A stretch of DNA of 64,000 nt from Hyparrhenia diplandra (Eukaryota > Streptophyta > Magnoliopsida > Poales > Poaceae): NCBI GenBank assembly GCA_015847255.1, contig JADLZK010008248.1, positions 434,001 through 498,000 of the forward strand, read 5' to 3'. Positions 10,752 through 21,283 of this stretch are shown here, in pieces. Within the stretch, counting starts at the first letter, position 1. Every line of letters begins with the position of its first letter. The notes under the pieces were generated by a model. It ran no database searches. It was not told where the DNA came from and saw nothing but the letters and a program-made list of their open reading frames with translations. The translations under genes were made by a program, and so were the position numbers.

Positions 10752-12132
10752 TGTGGGGGATCGATATTCGGGGACGTTAAGAATGAGCTCCCTCGCTCGA
10801 CGACAACAAGCTAAGAGCCCACTCGGTCAACTTGAAGAGGTCACTATCCTCCAAAGAGCTCCGCTCGTGGACGAGCCCCTCGGGGTTGCGGACCGCCCGC
10901 GCATGAGCTCTCGGAACCAAGGGGCACATTCTCCCTCAAGCAAGCTCTCCGGGAGTGAGCTCTCATCCATAAAGACGGCGACCTTTTACACGAGGACTTC
11001 TTCCCGCCTCGCCCGAGCTCGAGCTCAACGAACCCCCCGGCGGCGTGAAGAGCTCGATCTATCTTCCACGAAGCCGCCAGTACGGAGTTGGCCAATCGCT
11101 CCTCGACGAAGCATCGTAGCCCGCGCGGCGCTACAGCTACAAAGAGAGGGTCCTTTCCATCACACCGCCATACCCCATCGATTCCAATGACGCCGCCACG
11201 GTATCCTCAAAGCACGATCGACGCGCGCAAAGCCTCATCCATGGCATGGCCGCGCCCTTGTCGACGGGATCGATTCCTACCACGATTAAGGGCGGCACGG
11301 CGCCGGGGCCGCCCTTCCAAACCTCGATTCGCGCGTGCGGCGCGATCAATTTCAGCATCCAGGCCTCCAAAGAGCTGAAGACGACTCACGCCCGACCAAA
11401 GAGCTCACCCGGAGAGCTCCCCTCTGTCGCACCCGTCACATCCAACAACTCGCTACAATCTCCTACGGGTACATGCGGGGCGCATCTCTGCGCACACCGC
11501 ATGGCCGCCCCTCCCATACCAAAGAGACGGCTTCCAACTACGATCGAAGACGGGGCGACACTTGGTCATCGCCCGCACCGGATTCCCGCTGGCACGACGG
11601 CGGCCGATTCCGACATCCAAAGCTACCGAGAGCTCGAAGAGAGCTCCGGCCAATCAACGAGCTCGTTCGGAGAGCTCTTTCACCTACCCGCCGCTCCATG
11701 ACTCCTTGTTCTATCCACTCTCACCTCAACTCGAGAGCTCATATGTCCCGGCCTCCCCTTGCCACTATAAAAAGGAGGGGCGGGGCTCTCGCTGAGGAGG
11801 AGGGGGGGACAACACACCCAAGCTTCCACACACGAACCCCCTCACTCACCCTCATATTGGCACTAGCCTCAATCACAGAGACTTGGGAGCCCCGCTCCCT
11901 CTCGACCCGCTTTGTACGCACCCGGTATGAGCGTTTGAGCTCGGATAGTGATCACACTTGGACTAGGGAGCCCGATCTTGCCCCGAACCAGTATAAACAT
12001 TGTGTCATTGTCTCTAGAGCTAGGACATTCGGAGAACGCACTAGCCGGTCGACATCGCGGACGGTGGTCACCGCGACATCGGACCACCGACGGATAGTGT
12101 CAATGCCCTTGGGCTACCCTCGAATGTTCGCA
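10752..12132 (+). repeat. 3' LTR of the gypsy element (1,381 bp)
   Basis: Starts TGTGGGGGATCGATATTC after the polypurine tract and ends in ...TTCGCA, giving the standard TG...CA form. The next bases, TAGCATGTCTTCAG, belong to a kinase exon whose uninterrupted paralogue reads CGTAGCATGTCTTGAG at about 35763-35778, so the boundary is set to within a few bases and TAGCA (12133-12137) is a good candidate 5-bp target duplication. A TATA box sits 1.0 kb into the LTR. I counted 15 copies of GAGCTC in this LTR. The partner LTR is outside the window, so LTR divergence cannot be measured. Confidence 0.75.
11766..11773 (+). promoter_or_regulatory. TATA box in the gypsy 3' LTR
   Basis: TATAAAAA flanked by GC-rich sequence (CCACTATAAAAAGGAGGGG) in the second half of the LTR, the expected position for the U3/R promoter of an LTR retrotransposon. 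Transcription would start about 25-35 bp downstream, near 11795-11805. Confidence 0.6.
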
Positions 12133-12437
12133 TAGCATGTCTTCAGATGAGTTTATTGATCAAGTGAGAAATGTTTCATCTTAATATTAGGACCATTTTT
12201 AATCTAATTCTACGCCATATTTACATTGAAATAGTATTCGCCAGTCCGTGAACACCGGAGGAAAAAAGTTTCGTGAAACATGCAGTAGTAGTGATTCTTC
12301 TGTTTGAAGCATACCGCCGTCAAGTTGAGATATGCACTCGGATAGCATTGAACTGCTTTGGTTGAAGATTGCCAAAAAGGCCCGACATAGTAAAGATCAT
12401 TGAGAAGCTTGAGGAGATTGAAATTGGCATTGGCAAG
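12133..12437 (+). pseudogene. 3' end of a receptor-like kinase gene (unit 1), cut by the gypsy insertion
   Basis: Two exon pieces match the kinase at 34610-36087. Piece A (12133-12163) encodes the MSSDEFIDQ segment and ends at a donor CAA|GTGAGA. Piece B (12245-12437), after an intron ending in CAG, encodes VEICTRIAL-like, then KRPDIVKIIEKLEEIE and GIGK, ending AAG|GT. These are the last helices of the kinase C-lobe as found in grass receptor-like kinases. A stop interrupts the SSSDSS-EAY junction and a further stop lies in the fragment. The rest of the kinase would lie left of the gypsy element, beyond the window. Its position directly upstream of an NB-ARC exon mirrors unit 2. Confidence 0.7.
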
Positions 12438-13265
12438 GTTAGGAACTCACAACGAGGACATAGTTTTACTATATGTGCAACGATGTAATCAGTTCATTTT
12501 ATTATGTATTCTCTTTATCGTATTTGGAATTTCTTCTCAAAAACTATCGATCACTCCATGATTTAAGAGCCTAATACAGTTTCTCGAGCCTCTAAAACTG
12601 ATATTCATTGTTTGAACCACATTGCAAAGTGATAGATAGGGAGAAAAGTAGAATTGTATGTGTATGTTATCTTTTCTCTACAACTGAAAGCTACAAGATA
12701 CAATTTTTTTGTTGAAATAACTATACTAACCTAAAATGTTTTATTGTGTCCATTTGAACTATGAACAACGCATAAAGATATCAAGCTCTTTTTTCATGTT
12801 AGGAGAAAAACAATCCACTCTAGTATTTCTTTCCTTTAAAAATGACTTATTTTTTTTTATAGGTTTTAAGAAGTGGTTTATATTATATGGAAATTTGGTT
12901 TATCACATACTTGGTGTGTGGCCAAACAAAAATGCTAAATTTTCAATACTAATTAAACATTACTTCTTCTGGTCCAAAATATGATTCCTTATTTGAACTT
13001 TAAACCTCCAATATATTAATTTATTGGGGGTAACAACAAAATAGTGATATTGACCCAAAAATCACAATATTTCTTACATAATATATTTTTATTTAAATGA
13101 ACTACACATTTAATTAAATTGATTGTGAAAATATTCACCTTGAAAATTGTTTCAGTGATTTAAAAAATTATTATTACTGACTGAATTGTCTAGTTTGCTC
13201 ATAAAGTAATTCAAATCTTACACTTCCCGAGGAAGGATGTGGCATAAGTGTTTTGAAATGACAAA
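12438..13265 (+). other. AT-rich intron or spacer between kinase and NB-ARC of unit 1
   Basis: AT-rich DNA with no ORF of note. The chance open frame at 12736-12984 is Phe/Leu/Lys-rich without a domain. If kinase and NLR are one gene this is an intron starting with the GT at 12438; otherwise it is an intergenic spacer. Confidence 0.45.
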
Positions 13266-14275
13266 GTGCAAAATACTGGTTTATTTTCAAGCCCAAGTTG
13301 CAATAAGCTAGAAATTGTTGATGCACAAGAAACATCAACAGATGTACTAGAAGAATTCATAGTGGGGAGGGTAGAAGAAAAACAGGAAATAATAACTGCA
13401 TTACTTGAGGGCACATCAAAAAAGATTTCCATCCTTCCCATACATGGTATTGGAGGAATTGGCAAAACAACTTTGTCAAGATTGATTTATAATGATCCAA
13501 AGTTTAAAAGTTATTCTAAAGCCTGGGTCCATGTGTCACATAGATTTGACTTGAATAAAATTCGTGGCTCTATTATTTCACAAGTATATGAAAAAAGAGA
13601 GTCGCTAATGAACTCAAAGAGATATTTCATGGTAAGAGGATTATGATTGTTTTAGATGACATATGGGAGGACAATCAATTTCAGTTGCAAGACTTGAAGA
13701 ACATGCTATATTGTAATGACAAATAAATAATAATTTTAGTAACAACACGAAGTGAGAGTGTTGCAAACAGAATATGTACAAACCATCAACCACACAAGAT
13801 ATTACCCTTGACGGATGATATGTGCTGGGATATAATAAAACAAAGAAGTGGTTTTCGTGCTAGAGATGACAAAGAAGAGTTGAGGGGTATAGGACAAGAG
13901 ATTGCTCAGAAGTGTGCTGGTGTGGCTTTAGCAGCTCAATCTCTAGGATTCACTTTGTGGGGCATGAATCTTGACCAATGGATGAAAGTGAAAGACAATG
14001 ATATATGGAAAGAACATATTTCTATGGATTTCTCTTTGGCTAATCATGTTCTCGCATCTTTGATGTTAAGTTATAGCTATATGGATCTATGTTTGAAGGC
14101 ATGCTTTACCTATTGTGCAATCTTCCCAAAAGGTCACCAGATAGTTAAAAATGAGCTAATTTACCAATGGATTTCTTTGGGTATCATAAAGCCAACAAAA
14201 TTACTCTCAGTTATGGATCTTTGCAAGAAGTATATTAGGCAGCCCAAGGACTATCTTTCTTTCAGACGTCATCCA
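13266..14275 (+). pseudogene. NB-ARC exon of NLR resistance gene, unit 1
   Basis: Encodes the nucleotide-binding switch of a plant NLR immune receptor. Visible in order: VLEEFIVGRVEEKQEIITAL (start of NB-ARC), P-loop GIGGIGKTTL at about 13450-13480, AWVHVSHRFD (RNBS-A), kinase-2 IMIVLDDIWE near 13645-13675, a VTTRSES segment (RNBS-B), CAGVALAAQSLG in place of GLPLA, and CFTYCAIFPKG (RNBS-D) near 14100. No coiled-coil or RPW8-type N-terminal domain precedes it. The frame shifts near 13600 between RNBS-A and kinase-2, and TAA at 13724-13726 interrupts the frame before RNBS-B. A third indel lies near 14240. The exon probably ends at AAG|GTGTGT near 14275, between RNBS-D and the MHD motif. Family membership is certain; function is lost unless the breaks are assembly errors. 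Confidence 0.88.
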
Positions 14276-14648
14276 AGGTGTGTTATTTCTACATAGCAAG
14301 ACTACATTTGAAATTTGTAGTCTTCTTCTTCAGTCATTTAATAGCAACTCAAAAGTGTAAAGCATGCTACTACTCCCTCCCTCCTAAAATATAAGGCATG
14401 CACATATTTCAAATTCAAACTTTATTGTTATCAATAACAAACAATTAGTCTAATCATATGAAAAATTTATACTGGAAACATGGTTACATTGCATTTGTAA
14501 TCGAAGATACTTTGTAATATGAATTCGATTACATGTGTTTTTGTGATTTGTCTCATCAATGGTTTGATCTGAAAATTTTGTGAATTGGTCCCCTGTAAAA
14601 TTAAGTATAGTCGAGAAATCTGACACTAGTATGTACTTTTATTGATGC
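14276..14648 (+). other. Intron between NB-ARC and LRR exons, unit 1
   Basis: AT-rich, 373 bp, with a donor near 14276 (GTGTGT) and an acceptor TTGATGCAG ending at 14648. It is the short counterpart of the roughly 15 kb intron in unit 2. It holds a MITE-like fragment at 14371. Confidence 0.6.
14371..14480 (+). mobile_element. Stowaway-like MITE fragment (one end)
   Basis: Begins TACTCCCTCCCTCCTAAAA, very close to the Stowaway/Mariner terminal consensus CTCCCTCC...AAAATATAAG with its TA target. The matching inverted end is not seen, so it is truncated or too diverged. Right end is approximate. Confidence 0.45.
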
Positions 14649-17077
14649 AGTCTTCTGAAGCGTATCACAGAAATGCTGTATTTTTCACGCTGCATGATCT
14701 GGTGCATGACTTGGCAATTTCTCTCCTTGGCAATCAAATTCTGGATCAGAGCAGACACGGAACTACTAGGGAAGCAGCTGCCAGTATGCGTTGCTTGCAG
14801 ATTGCAGCAAGCCACTGGAGTTGTGCTTGGCTTCCCATGCAAGGCTTACAGCACTGCGTTTCCTTGACTGTTGCAAGTCCAAACTGTGCGGTTCTTCTTT
14901 TGCACCTGCTAGGTCTCTGCGAGTACTGGATTTAAGTGAGTGCTCCATTGAGAGTTTGCCAGACTCCATTGGTCAACTGATGCAGTTGAGATATCTAAAG
15001 GCTCCTGGGATCCAAGATCAATTGATACCCGATTGTATCACCAAGCTCTCAGAACTAAACTACCTTGACATTAGGGGATCTGAGATCTCAGCACTTCCAG
15101 AGTCAATTGGAGAAATGGCAGGTCTTGTGCATCTCAATATATCATCCTGTTCAGAAATAGAGCAATTACCACTGTCCTTCAGAAATTTGGAAAATTTGGT
15201 GTATCTGGATTTGTCATTCTGTTCACATATCACTGGTGTATCAGAGTCGCTGGGAAGCCTCTGGCGACTGCAACATTTGGACCTGTCATTCTGCAGAAAT
15301 ATTGGAGTAGAGCTGCCAGGAGCATTGGGCAGCCTCACAGAATTGCAATGTTTGAACTTGTCACATAGCTCATACCTTGAAGATCCTGAGGCAGAGGTCT
15401 TGGGAAATCTCAGCAAACTCAAGTATTTGAACTTATCTTCAGAATCATCATCGGTCAGAAGGCTTCCTGCAGCATTGGGGAGCTTCACTGAACTTGGGTA
15501 TTTAGACTTATCAGGCTGTGAACAACTAGAAGAGTTGCCATCATTTGGAGAGCTCTGTAGCCTGGTGCATCTTGATTTGTCATACTGTTGTTGTGTTGAT
15601 AATGTATGGGATGCTTTGAAGTACCTTAGCAAACTGCAGTATCTGAATTTATATCGATGTTCTATTGATGTGTTTAGACAAAGGCAACACGTGAGCTTCA
15701 AAGGATTACAGGAAGCAATGAGCAATCTCACTGAACTCCGCTTTTTAAGCTTATCAAAATCAGTGTATTTGACCACTGGAGGTCAGTCTGTATGCAACAA
15801 TTTCCTGGGCTGGATCAGTAACCTCACCAATCTAGAGGTTCTTGATTTGTCTAATAATGATGATGAATTTCACACAGTACCTGATGCGTTTGGTGAGCTC
15901 AAGAAGCTGCAGACACTAGACCTCTCGTACTGCAGGGGCCTACTGTGGCTGCCCAAAAGTGTATCTGAAATTGACAGCCTGAAGTTTCTAAATACCATGG
16001 GTTGCCTTGAGTTGGATAAGTCCACGTTACCTCAATTCAACAGCAGCGCAGTCATATTACCACACTTTGTAGTCCGTACTGGTGACGGCGAACCTAGCAG
16101 CAATCTTATTCTGCTCAAAGGTGAGGATCCACCTGTCTTGGAGATCAACAGGCTTTAAAATGTGAAGTCCGCTGAGGAGGCCCAAATGATTAAACTGGTG
16201 GAGAAACGAGAGATCCGTATGCTGAAATTTCTGTGGACTCGAGATGCAAAGAGATTTGTGGAGGACATAGGAGTGCTGACGGAACTAGTGCCCCCAAGCA
16301 ATTTAGAAACATTTGTGTTACAAGGTTATAACAGTTTAACATTTCCATCCTGGATGATGGCCATTACTACCTATTTACCTCACCTTCAACATGTTATTCT
16401 AATTGAGATTCCGTGGTGTAGCGCCCTACCCCCACTCGGTCAGTTGCCAAACCTATCGGGTCTGATGATCCAACAAATGCACAGTATCAGAAAGCTTGGT
16501 GGGGATTTGTATGGCGGCACAAGAGCGTTTCCTGCACTGGGGCAATTAGGTATGCAGCACATGGATAACCTCGAAGACTGGAACATGACAGGCTACAGTG
16601 ATCAGGAGGGCCCATATGTCCTCGTGTTGCCCATGCTCACGCAATTGATGATAAACCAGTGCCCCATTTTGCGTTTGAATCCATGCCCCCATAAAGCAAT
16701 GTTGTCATGGGGGGAGAGAGTGCATGTTGGGGAGTGTGGATTAGCTCTTCATCTCCCAGCCCTCGAAATTTTGGATATAGAGGACTGCAGTGGCCTGACT
16801 TCTAGCTCACTGGATATCCTTCTTGGTCTCTCTTCCCTCAAAACATTACGGTTGTCGGGTTGTAAAAGCATTACAGCACTCCCTGACAGTCTGGGAGACC
16901 TCACTTCTCTAGTGGAACTCAGAATATCTAACTGCACAGGCATCAAGAGACTGCCCGAGAGCATAAAACAGCTCACCAATTTCGAGGAGCTAGCTAGCTA
17001 TTTCAGACTGCCCCGAGCTAGTTCAATGGTGTGAATCGGATGAGAAGATTATGAAGCTTTTGCGTACATCGGAGTAA
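14649..17077 (+). pseudogene. LRR exon of NLR resistance gene, unit 1
   Basis: Begins with the MHD-type segment TLHDLVHDLAISLLG (Leu in place of Met), then a frameshift near 14765-14772, then a long leucine-rich repeat domain. Repeats follow the LRVLDLSEC, LRYLKAP, LNYLDIRGS, LVHLNISSC, LVYLDLSFC, LQHLDLSFC pattern, about 13 units up to 15990. A second LRR block follows, with the conserved MHSIRKLGGDLYGGTRAFPA and a C-terminal LVELRISNCTGIKRLPESIK. TAA at 16156-16158 breaks the frame where unit 2 has GAA, and the frame then continues open to 17034. An indel near 16985 alters the last 30 residues; the aligned original end is about 17077. LRRs sense effectors or guarded host proteins and hold the NB-ARC inactive. 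Long open frames suggest recent loss. Confidence 0.9.
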
Positions 17078-17078
17078 A

Positions 17079-17950
17079 GTATCTCGACCGTGCATAGATA
17101 TCCATGGTAATTCTAATTTGTTCCTTCATTTTTGCACTAACCATCACAAATGCAGTACAAGATCTTTATTTACTGTTTTCATATTATACTATGGGATGGG
17201 ATTCGTTGGTGTTTGGGGTACCTTGGAGGGCTTCACTTGCTGGAATTTGCATTCTTTTGTACTATTTTACCATCTTTTTCCTTGTAGGATGTTGCAATGG
17301 GTTATTGTACGCACATATGTGAAAGCAATAATAATGTTAGTTTCATTGGTAAGAAAGCAAGTATAGGAGATTTTTCATTAACAAATTGTATGAACCTCTT
17401 TATGCTTTTCGGTAGTTGATGAACGTTCACATATCAGTCACTTTTCAATCCGTCACAAAGAAGATAGAGATGTGTCGTCCTACTATTAATTACCTAACCA
17501 TTTAACCATCCAAGTAAAATCAGTGGGAAAAGACCTGAACGTAGGCATTGTGCAGCAGCAGTGAGAAATGCAGTTGCTATTCCGGCTTATTTTCTTTCAA
17601 GGAAATAAATGCTCACATCCACCAATTATGCACAGATGAGGAATCAGGTGGTGATCTGCAGACACACAGCGGCAATTAAAGCCGTGGAGGAACATCTACC
17701 AGAAATAATCCAAAGGTATAAACTTATCAGTATCTATTCTGCCTTATAGTTCCAAAAAATTATTAGTAGTCATTATCAAAAACGAATATTGGTAGTGGTA
17801 ACTTGAAAATTTTGTTCTTGGATTGTTAGTGGTGATAATGATGGTGCAATGTGCTCGTGTTACCCAGGCTCACTAATCAGGTGCACAAAGGGAGGCAGAA
17901 CACATGCATGGTATAGAGGAGTCGGTGACCACAAATCCATGGGTGACGCA
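17079..17950 (+). repeat. Duplicated 3' flank of the NLR unit, copy 1
   Basis: Collinear with 55577-56370. Shared landmarks are a TTTGGGGTACCTTGGA-like stretch, GATGTTGCAATGGGTTATT, a GAAATAAATGCT segment, the 80-bp exon-like block, and CTCACTAATCAGGTGCACA near 17875. It shows that the segmental duplication includes more than the coding exons. Similarity fades near 17950, where the two copies become unrelated. Confidence 0.75.
17636..17715 (+). other. Conserved 80-bp exon-like block downstream of NLR 1
   Basis: Bounded by an acceptor-like CAG (ends 17635) and a donor AAG|GTATAA (GT at 17716). It is open in one frame, reading MRNQVVICRHTAAIKAVEEH then LPEIIQR. The same 80 bp with the same borders occurs at 56055-56134. 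It may be a late coding exon, a 3'-UTR exon, or the start of another transcript. The peptide matches no domain I recognise. Confidence 0.4.
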
Positions 17951-18409
17951 GCCCGCGGTGGCCTTAGCGCGTTTGCCCAGGGACGTCGTCGGCACTTGGC
18001 GTGACACCATGGAAATAAAGGAGCCCTGCAGCGCTCTTTTGGCCTTGAGGTTCCCCATGCTATAACATGATTTGAAAAAGTGGAATCGCTGGTATATATG
18101 AACAGAAGATAATAAAGAGATATATGTAGCTTTATTTGGGTTCTTGCTGAAGAGATAAATCAGAAGGCCAATTGTTTGATACTGAAGGAGCTGGGGAGCC
18201 TGTGGGGACTGTGTTGAAGAAATGAAGAAATAGTTGGAATGACCGTTGGTCGTGATACTGGCCCTCAATGTAGATGACGATCTTTTGGATAGCCAATGTT
18301 TGCTGAACATCTTAATCAAAACCAATGATCCAGGTTCTGATTGCTTTGTAATATTGATTATCCGTTTGCAGATTTGGATTTAGAATTACATCCGAAACTG
18401 CTATCATTT
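17951..18409. other. Spacer without recognised gene
   Basis: No domain on either strand. The minus-strand open frame 18325-17873 has no recognisable motif and partly overlaps the duplicated flank, so I do not call a gene. Confidence 0.4.
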
Positions 18410-19997
18410 CACTACTACAGAATTGTCCATCACTGCCGAGCTCCAACCCCCCTTCGCTGCCGAAAATTGAACCGGCAGAACCATAGCGGTAGTGATGTGG
18501 GGTTTGAAACACTACCGGGTCAAAACACCGGCGGTGATGCGAGGAGAGACTGCCGGTTTGGTATCGAACCGGCAGCGCCTTTGTCACCGAATCTTTGTCG
18601 GGTGTTCCACGGACCGGCAGCATTTTTGATCCGAGCAATGCGGGTTCGAAGTCAGCCGGCCAGAGTTGATATTGGGAGCATTGTCGGGCTTTAACAAACC
18701 CGACAGAACTGTAGGGATAACACTATCGGGTTAGATTGAGCCGACAGTGTATCGAAGAGCTAACAATGTCGGTTTACTTTGGACTCGTCAGTGAATTTTA
18801 CGTGAACATCGCCGGCTGATTTCAACCCCGACAGCGTTATTAGAGTGAAGACTATCGGTTGATTAATGCAGCCATTGGTGATGTTTACGTCGTAGAAGAC
18901 GATTTGTAATTCAAACTGATAGTGTTTGGTGTAGTTACACTACCGGTTTGTATGTCATTCTTTGTCGGGCCCATGCCACCCAGCGTTTTTGTTTAAAATT
19001 TTTAAATTTATTCGTGGAATTCAGCTCTTTTTAAATCCGAAAAATCATCATACATTAATATTGTCAAAACATTACAGGATTTAATGGTTACATACAAAAG
19101 AATCCACCTAATGTTCTAGAAACTAAGCCTACATCAACTTCTAAAATAAAAAGACCAATGACCACGAGTTATAGACATAAATAAAAGCATGCATCTTTCC
19201 AAAACCAATTAAGCAGCAATTCTCGCAATCTTCATAAGTATGTGGAGTGGCTTCTCTTCAATCTTCATAAGTATGTGGGGTGGCTTCTCTTCAATTAAGC
19301 AACAATTAGCGTAGCCTTGGACTTGAGCATAGCAATCTTCCTAGGTTAGATAGATCCCCACGCGACCAACAAACACTACATTACCACGCCATGCTTGCCT
19401 ATACATGTAACCAAAATAGAATCATAATGCTATGTTATTCATAAATGTTGTACAGTAAGCATAGACATATATTTAAAATATCCAAACTGGATTTCGAACA
19501 ACACTAACTCATGAAGTTGATTCACAATTCGAGCACAGGTTGCAGTTATCCACACGGGCATTTCAACAAATAGCTCAAGGGCAGTGTCCCACGCACTCAC
19601 CAAGCTTTCGCGCCGCCTCGTGCTCTCCTATCTTGTCTTGGAGGATTCGAGGAGGACAAGGTCGCGGACGGTACGGCGTTGGGCGGTGAAGAGGAAGACG
19701 GCGTGAGGCTGCGGACGGCAGAGAGGAGGGCGGCGGTCCTCCGTTGGCGTGGGAGGAAGACCAAGCGGGCGACGCGAGGCTAGGACAACGGGCGAATTAG
19801 TTCTCATTCTCATAGGTAAAAACTTCGAACACTTAAAGGGATAATTAGTTCTCACTGTGAAAGGGGCCGAAGGGCGAGAGGATGCCGGCGCGGCGTTGGG
19901 GACGTCGGAGTGGAGGAGCGCGGCGTGGGGAGAACGCCGTCAAGCCTCGATTCCGCTGGGAGAACGGCGTCGGAGTGATGGCGAATCTGTAGTAGAA
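18410..19997. mobile_element. Non-autonomous CACTA transposon
   Basis: The left end reads CACTACTACAG, the terminal signature of CACTA (En/Spm) elements. It is followed by many short subterminal repeats of the type CCGGCAG, ACCGGCGGTGATG and AACCGGCAGCG in both orientations (18460-18980), where transposase binds. At 19987-19997 CTGTAGTAGAA mirrors the left end in 9 of 11 positions, and both ends are flanked by TTT (18407-18409, 19998-20000), the 3-bp target duplication expected for this class. No transposase is encoded. The left end is firm. The right end is less so, because it lacks clear subterminal repeats. Confidence 0.65.
19226..19291 (+). repeat. 33-bp tandem duplication inside the CACTA element
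   Basis: Two adjacent 33-bp copies starting CAATCTTCATAAGTATGTGG, at 19226 and 19259, differ at one base. A simple local duplication, probably from replication slippage. Confidence 0.85.
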
Positions 19998-21164
19998 TTT
20001 ATCAGGCACTCAGTTTACCTAGGAGTACCTTTTTTTGTGTTTGATGTACCATTTTGGTAATAGTGCAGTAATAGGTTGTGTTTTTTTCTCCTTTGTAACG
20101 CATGAGTATGGTCATATGGAAATAAATAAATGAGAGGAACATATCGGTCCTCATTGATTACGTGGCCTTCCTTGGGCAATTTGACTTGATACATAAGACA
20201 CGTTATTTAGTGATAAATTTTGGCTCCTATTGCAACACACTGGCATAATTTAATTATCATGTTTTGTGGGGAACTCATATAATATTGATGATTGCCTACA
20301 AATGGAACGTGGTGAGCATCACATTCAAGCTACCATTTTTTTATAATAATACAACATCAAAGTTAAAAATCCTAGTATAATAAAAGGTATTCATTTGGTC
20401 CTACAATTGTAATTTCAAGCACTTAAGAATCGCAGTTTGTTTTTTGAAGAATTGAATCGTAGATGACAAATAGATAGTTTTGTGTTAAGAATCGTAGATT
20501 TGCATCACACAACACGTAAATTTGAGTCCCAACTACGAGATATGTGCACTAATACTTATCTCATTGTCTTTATTTGCTAGAGTTCAAAGTTACATATAAC
20601 TTCTCTTTATAGAAGCTTCAAACAAACGTACCTTGGATTCCATCTATACCACCTCCTCTGATCACGAACCAAATTTCTAAGCAGCCAAAAGCTGCATCGT
20701 GTGTAGCTACCACGCCCAACAGTATTAGTGTAAAATTGTGCACCTCTAGAATCTCGGCTTAAACAATTCTTGTAAAATACATTAGCCACTGCCTGCCATT
20801 GAACTACTCCTAGTCCAGCTAGCAGTACAAAATGCTGGTCTCTGCTTTGCTCTTCTGTATATATATATATAATATATGCCAAGAAAGACAAAGCAAGCAG
20901 TCCTCGAACTGTATAAAATGTTAATCCACCCGCTTGCTTTTGTACAATATGACAATGCAGATAAAGCAAGCACTCCTCTATCAGGAACATCTTTATATGT
21001 ATGAAAACAACTCTGATCCACTGATGCAAAACAGTAATAAAAAAAAAAACATATGCATCATATAAATGCATGTTCATTACAAACACACACATTTCCTACA
21101 TTCCTTTGGTCCTGGCGTAGCCTCTTTAAGTCATTACACGCAACAACTAGTAAATTTAAGTCCC
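19998..21164. other. AT-rich spacer, no gene seen
   Basis: Contains a TA dinucleotide run near 20857-20872 and no recognisable domain. A 161-codon open frame on the minus strand (21092-20607) has a Phe/Tyr/Leu-rich translation without any motif and is probably chance. Confidence 0.4.
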
Positions 21165-21283
21165 AAGCACTAGGACCCCCCAAATACAAAATCTTCTCTC
21201 TCTCGCTGCCGCCGGCCATCTTGGCCCCGGCGTAGCCTCTTTCCATCCTTCCTCGGTGATCGTCGTCTTTCCACATTCTATGG

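Larger units (their letters stand above)
1..12132 (+). mobile_element. Ty3/gypsy LTR retrotransposon, Tat/Retand type (RIRE2-like), 5' end outside window
   Basis: Degenerate LTR retrotransposon read on the plus strand in the order gag, protease, RT, RNase H, integrase, long 3' region, polypurine tract, 3' LTR. The order of RT and RNase H before integrase is the Ty3/gypsy order. The very long stretch between pol and the 3' LTR (5.6-10.7 kb), with reverse-strand coding remnants, fits the Tat/Retand lineage. The base composition is GC-rich and differs sharply from the AT-rich DNA that starts at 12133. The 5' LTR and primer binding site are not in the window. Every domain is broken by frameshifts, so the copy is not autonomous. 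The right edge falls inside a kinase exon that has an uninterrupted counterpart near 35764. Family name is inferred from motif resemblance, not from a search. Confidence 0.85.

Noticed and set aside
17873..18325. 150-codon minus-strand open frame after NLR 1
   Set aside because: No recognised motif; half overlaps the duplicated flank, where the second copy is not open in the same way.
20607..21092. 161-codon minus-strand open frame in the AT-rich spacer
   Set aside because: Phe/Tyr/Leu-rich translation with no domain, no conserved context and a TA microsatellite inside; most likely chance.
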